Below, piece by piece: positions 16,197 through 18,445 of a stretch of DNA of 18,445 nt (position 1 is the stretch's first letter; every line of letters starts with the position of its first letter). A program made the translations under genes and the position numbers. Source of the stretch: JACPWY01 sp964603655 (GTDB taxonomy: Bacteria > Bdellovibrionota > FAC87 > UBA2466). A model generated the notes under the pieces. The model saw nothing but the letters and a program-made list of their open reading frames with translations. It was not told the DNA's origin and did not search any database. The stretch spans positions 1 to 18,445 of the forward strand of contig CAZRVZ010000002.1 in assembly GCA_964603655.1 (NCBI GenBank), in the 5' to 3' direction.

Positions 16197-16327
16197 TAGT
16201 GACTGGCGCGAAACTCTCCACCAAATTTCTTAGTTAATCAACGATAAACCGCTTGATGTACGCCGTGGGGTGTGGGATTTATGTAGCATCATCATGGGTT
16301 TTGGCATGTTGTCTCTATTTTTCCTTC
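16197..16327 (+). repeat. Direct repeat copy 1 (131 bp), at the break in MBOAT
   Basis: This stretch matches 18033-18143 in the same orientation. The first 84 bp differ at only two positions (16240 and 16242). Copy 1 then has 21 extra bases at 16281-16301 before the match resumes with one substitution and one 1-bp indel to about 16327. The left boundary coincides with the end of MBOAT homology. It is not recognisably coding and no insertion-sequence family was identified. It may be the end of an unknown mobile element or an interspersed repeat. Confidence 0.85.
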
Positions 16328-16399
16328 TGACCTGAGCGAACTCTCAGATTCGCCAAATTTCCTTATTTTTGATCCGTGGCAAGACCTGCAGCCAGGAAG

Positions 16400-16567
16400 T
16401 TACCCTCCATCCGCCACTAAGAGATGTTCCACAAAACCACGAATCTCAGGGTTAAGTAGCATTCCCGCCGAGAGGTGCCAGGTGTGGGCCCCGCCCAGGC
16501 CTAGAGCGAGCGCTAGCCGTTGACTACCCAGCCAATGGAGAATAATAATCCCTTCTTCTAAATGCCT
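16400..16567 (-). other. Short open frame with coding-like composition, possible gene fragment
   Basis: A 55-codon frame with no ATG, GTG or TTG near its upstream end reads as a plausible peptide on the minus strand: HWLGSQRLALALGLGGAHTW, then HLSAGMLLNPEIRGFVEHLL, ending VADGG and a stop at 16400-16402. The residue mix looks protein-like, and the frame lies in the otherwise empty 257 bp between repeat copy 1 and the GT-C-like gene. It could be the tail of a gene broken by the same rearrangement, or chance. No family was recognised. Confidence 0.2.
16520..16549 (+). promoter_or_regulatory. Candidate sigma70-type promoter for the GT-C-like gene
   Basis: TTGACT at 16520-16525 and AATAAT at 16544-16549 each match the sigma70 hexamers at five of six positions, with an 18-bp spacer. 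Transcription would start near 16556, giving a leader of about 38 nt before the ATG at 16594. This would let the membrane-protein gene be expressed on its own, outside the neighbouring operons. Confidence 0.42.
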
Positions 16568-16593
16568 TTAATCGCGAAGAGATCGTGCGAAAT

Positions 16594-17949
16594 ATGCGGA
16601 TTGCACTTTTGTCATATTCCGCACTTCTCACACCCATCTATTTGCTAGCGCCCCCAGTTCCCGATGAAATTGGTTATTCCTTTGCGGCAGCACACGACAG
16701 GCCTCACCTAAACCATCTGGGCTATGGAGAACTGTTTTGGTGGTACCGCACGCTTTTGCATCTGATCTTTGGAAAATCTGCCTTCGTGGCAGCGCGCCTG
16801 CTGACGCTAATCCAAGTGATTCTTATTGCCTATTTTATCTTTTTAATCGTGCGCGACGTTTCCTCCAAGAATGCAGAGCCGGGCCGTTACAAGAATCAAT
16901 ACGGTTACGCTTTTTCCGCCATGCTACTGTGGCTTTTCATGCCCATTGCCCATTGGTTTGGAAAAGTGACTGGCCCGGAGCTCCTCGCGCTTTTCATTGG
17001 GCTTTCGGGAATCAAGTTGTCTGTAAGTAACGGGAAAACTCGCTGGGGGGCTTTCTTGCTTGGTGCCTGTGTTGCTACGAAAATCAACTTTCTAACCCTC
17101 TTCCTTTTGGGCTACCTCTTGACCATTCCATTAAACGCCTCCTTCTACTCGGTGCTGGGATTTCTACTGGCCTCTCCGTTAATTGTGTATTCTCCCTCGC
17201 TCTACATGGCGCCGATTCTGGCAGAAAAGCTCCCTTCCTGTTTCACTCTCGCACAACTCAAAAAAATCTTATTCCAAAACACATTTGAGTGGGACTGTGT
17301 TTCGAACTTTGGTTTTTTTACTAGTGGTTTTCCCGTGCTGGCCTTCTTATCCTGGATCATTCTGATGTTTTGGGGGGGCGTTTCCTCGAAACGCACCGCT
17401 CAGTTTTTCTTAGCAATTGCATTTACCTTGTTTCTCCTTTTATCCAACGGGCGCTTTTACCAATGGTACCTAATCCCCCTGCTTCCACTTTTCCCCTTGT
17501 CCTTTGCCTATCTAAAGGAAAATCGCCTAACTTCGAAGCTGGTGGCACTTACGCTCGCGCTGACGCTGGTTTTTTCCTTGCCCACAATTGTTGATTCTTA
17601 CCGGAGCACGGCTGAGTACGCTTTGAATCGTTATACATCAAAACATGCGTATCGGTGTTTTGATGAGATACTCCCGAAGATACCGTTTGAACATGTCGTT
17701 GATGTGTCGGAAATTGAAATAGACCACTCTTCAACTTATCTGCACCTTTATCGTGGACCTGATTTTCTTGGCAACTTGAGCGGCCTGCGGGCAATTAAGT
17801 TCAATAGGTTTCAAGGAGGTCGAACCTTGGTCCTCTTGGGCAAGCGGATAGACCGCATTCACCCTTATCTGCGACCGCTCATCCTTGCCCAAAAGATAAG
17901 TTCCACCGGAGCTTGCGGTTATATCGATTACTTCGTTGTAAACCGGTAA
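16594..17949 (+). CDS. Polytopic membrane protein, candidate GT-C glycosyltransferase
   Basis: This 451-aa protein (454 aa from GTG 16585) has roughly nine or ten membrane segments. PVPDEIGYSFAA follows the first one. An Asp-Glu pair in the first external loop is the hallmark of GT-C enzymes such as the PMT/ArnT group, which move sugars from lipid phosphate carriers on the periplasmic side. Another family-like feature is HWFGKVTGPELLALF after the third or fourth segment. The last 100 residues are soluble and probably periplasmic (VVDVSEIEIDHSSTYLHLYR). Substrate cannot be predicted. GAAGAG at 16576-16581 is 12 nt before the ATG and only 3 nt before the GTG, so the start is uncertain. It stands alone between two direct repeats, in a stretch that looks more AT-rich than the other genes, suggesting separate acquisition. 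Confidence 0.8.
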   Translation: MRIALLSYSALLTPIYLLAPPVPDEIGYSFAAAHDRPHLNHLGYGELFWWYRTLLHLIFGKSAFVAARLLTLIQVILIAYFIFLIVRDVSSKNAEPGRYKNQYGYAFSAMLLWLFMPIAHWFGKVTGPELLALFIGLSGIKLSVSNGKTRWGAFLLGACVATKINFLTLFLLGYLLTIPLNASFYSVLGFLLASPLIVYSPSLYMAPILAEKLPSCFTLAQLKKILFQNTFEWDCVSNFGFFTSGFPVLAFLSWIILMFWGGVSSKRTAQFFLAIAFTLFLLLSNGRFYQWYLIPLLPLFPLSFAYLKENRLTSKLVALTLALTLVFSLPTIVDSYRSTAEYALNRYTSKHAYRCFDEILPKIPFEHVVDVSEIEIDHSSTYLHLYRGPDFLGNLSGLRAIKFNRFQGGRTLVLLGKRIDRIHPYLRPLILAQKISSTGACGYIDYFVVNR

Positions 17950-18032
17950 GCCTTAGATCCTGCTGAATCCTATTCGACCGCCAGTGTCGCACAAAGCTCT
18001 TTAGGCTCCAGAGATTTTTGACGATGTGTACA

Positions 18033-18143
18033 TAGTGACTGGCGCGAAACTCTCCACCAAATTTCTTAGTTAATCGATGATAAACCGCTTGATGTACGCC
18101 GTGGGGTGTGGGATTTTGGCATCTTGTCTCTATTTTTCCTTTC
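18033..18143 (+). repeat. Direct repeat copy 2 (111 bp), downstream of the GT-C-like gene
   Basis: Same orientation as the copy at 16197-16327 and lacking that copy's 21-bp insertion. The two copies bracket the GT-C-like gene about 1.8 kb apart. The six bases before the match (TGTACA here, TTTACG in copy 1) share four positions, so the true left edge may lie slightly further out. Confidence 0.85.
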
Positions 18144-18168
18144 TCACAACAATCAACATCGAGGGTTA

Positions 18169-18176
18169 TTCAATGT
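18169..18176 (+). repeat. Left 8-bp target-site duplication
   Basis: TTCAATGT immediately precedes the 138-bp inverted-repeat element and recurs immediately after it at 18315-18322. Eight bases is the duplication length known for IS6-family insertion. Confidence 0.85.
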
Positions 18177-18314
18177 GGCGCTGTTGCAAAAGATTGTGGC
18201 TAAAGTCGGGGAAGCACAACTAGCATCAGGCTAGGAGTGGGCCCAGGAATTTTCCCCTTCCGTACGATATCGACGAGAAGAGGACTAATAGCCACAATCT
18301 TTTGCAACAGCGCC
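18177..18314. mobile_element. 138-bp MITE with IS6-family-type terminal inverted repeats
   Basis: The element has perfect 26-bp terminal inverted repeats (18177-18202 and 18289-18314). Their outer end, GGCGCTGTTGCAAA, differs at one base from the IS26 terminus GGCACTGTTGCAAA. It is flanked by an exact 8-bp duplication, TTCAATGT, as IS6 transposases produce. The inner 86 bp contain no transposase reading frame. They include a small palindrome, CTAGC/GCTAG at 18220-18224 and 18230-18234. It is therefore a non-autonomous element that would need a full-length IS6-family transposase elsewhere in the genome. The intact repeats and duplication imply a fairly recent insertion. It lies 33 bp after repeat copy 2 and interrupts no visible gene. 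Confidence 0.9.
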
Positions 18315-18322
18315 TTCAATGT
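18315..18322 (+). repeat. Right 8-bp target-site duplication
   Basis: TTCAATGT, identical to 18169-18176, directly abuts the right terminal inverted repeat of the 138-bp element. Confidence 0.85.
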
Positions 18323-18349
18323 CCACGCGTATGGAAGGTATTACATAGC

Positions 18350-18395
18350 GCGGGCTTCGCCCGCAGCCATTAGCGATTAGCAATGAGCGATTAGC
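18350..18395. repeat. Small hairpin and tandem GCGATTAGC repeat in the right-hand non-coding tail
   Basis: GCGGGC/GCCCGC at 18350-18355 and 18359-18364 form a stem with a TTC loop. Eight bases later GCGATTAGC occurs at 18373-18381 and again at 18387-18395, a 14-bp period. From 17950 to the window end (about 500 bp) I see no gene: only repeat copy 2, the IS6-type element and these small repeats. Confidence 0.5.
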
Positions 18396-18445
18396 TTTTA
18401 AGGAAGACTTTTTGAAGAGGTCAAACGTTGAATGAGTGCATAAAG

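Noticed and set aside
16126..16237. Reading the MBOAT gene as intact from the TTG at 16126 or from the repeat
   Set aside because: The conserved YVNFFLENASF segment lies upstream of the TTG. No start codon precedes it before the in-frame TGA, so the 5' end is missing.
18033..18314. CRISPR-like or attC-like array at the right end
   Set aside because: The repeats are unlike each other, not regularly spaced, and no integron core sites or cas genes are visible.
18340..18445. A gene start at the right edge (ATG near 18431)
   Set aside because: That frame stops after three codons (ATG AGT GCA TAA).

Overview
The window is a surface-polysaccharide (O-antigen or exopolysaccharide type) biosynthesis locus from a Gram-negative-style bacterium with roughly balanced base composition. 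The sequence does not fix the taxon. Gene style and the patchy repeats would fit an environmental lineage such as Desulfobacterota, Nitrospirota or a related group, but that is a guess. No rRNA, tRNA or CRISPR array was seen.

Layout: (1) Positions 1-2105, minus strand: a two-gene unit with an extended-SDR NAD-dependent epimerase/dehydratase followed, through an ATGA overlap, by a DegT-type sugar aminotransferase that runs off the left edge. Together they look like nucleotide amino-sugar synthesis. (2) Positions 2232-6454, plus strand: a tightly overlapping four-gene operon with a GT4 glycosyltransferase, a class I methyltransferase, a zinc-ribbon methyltransferase and a non-hydrolysing UDP-GlcNAc 2-epimerase (wecB type). 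(3) Positions 14092 down to 6592, minus strand: a six-gene operon with, in transcription order, a polytopic membrane protein, a GT4 glycosyltransferase, a fused GT4-methyltransferase, an FkbM methyltransferase, an uncharacterised cupin-like protein and a GT2 glycosyltransferase. It converges on wecB across a 137-bp gap holding two tandem palindromes. (4) Positions 14079-15107, plus strand: a second zinc-ribbon methyltransferase whose 5' end overlaps the divergent membrane-protein gene. (5) Positions 15140-18445: a rearranged accessory end. It holds an MBOAT acyltransferase pseudogene lacking its N-terminus, two direct copies of a 111-131 bp repeat flanking a GT-C-like membrane protein gene, and a 138-bp non-autonomous element with IS6-family-type terminal inverted repeats and an 8-bp target duplication.

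The intact genes cover sugar-nucleotide making (epimerase, aminotransferase, WecB), glycan assembly (four soluble GT domains and two membrane candidates) and unusually heavy modification (five methyltransferase domains, formerly an acyltransferase, and possibly the cupin protein). No Wzx flippase or ABC exporter is visible, so the locus probably continues beyond the left edge or uses an exporter elsewhere. The main points for follow-up are the GT-methyltransferase fusion, the uncharacterised cupin-like gene, and the repeat-bounded right end where MBOAT was broken.
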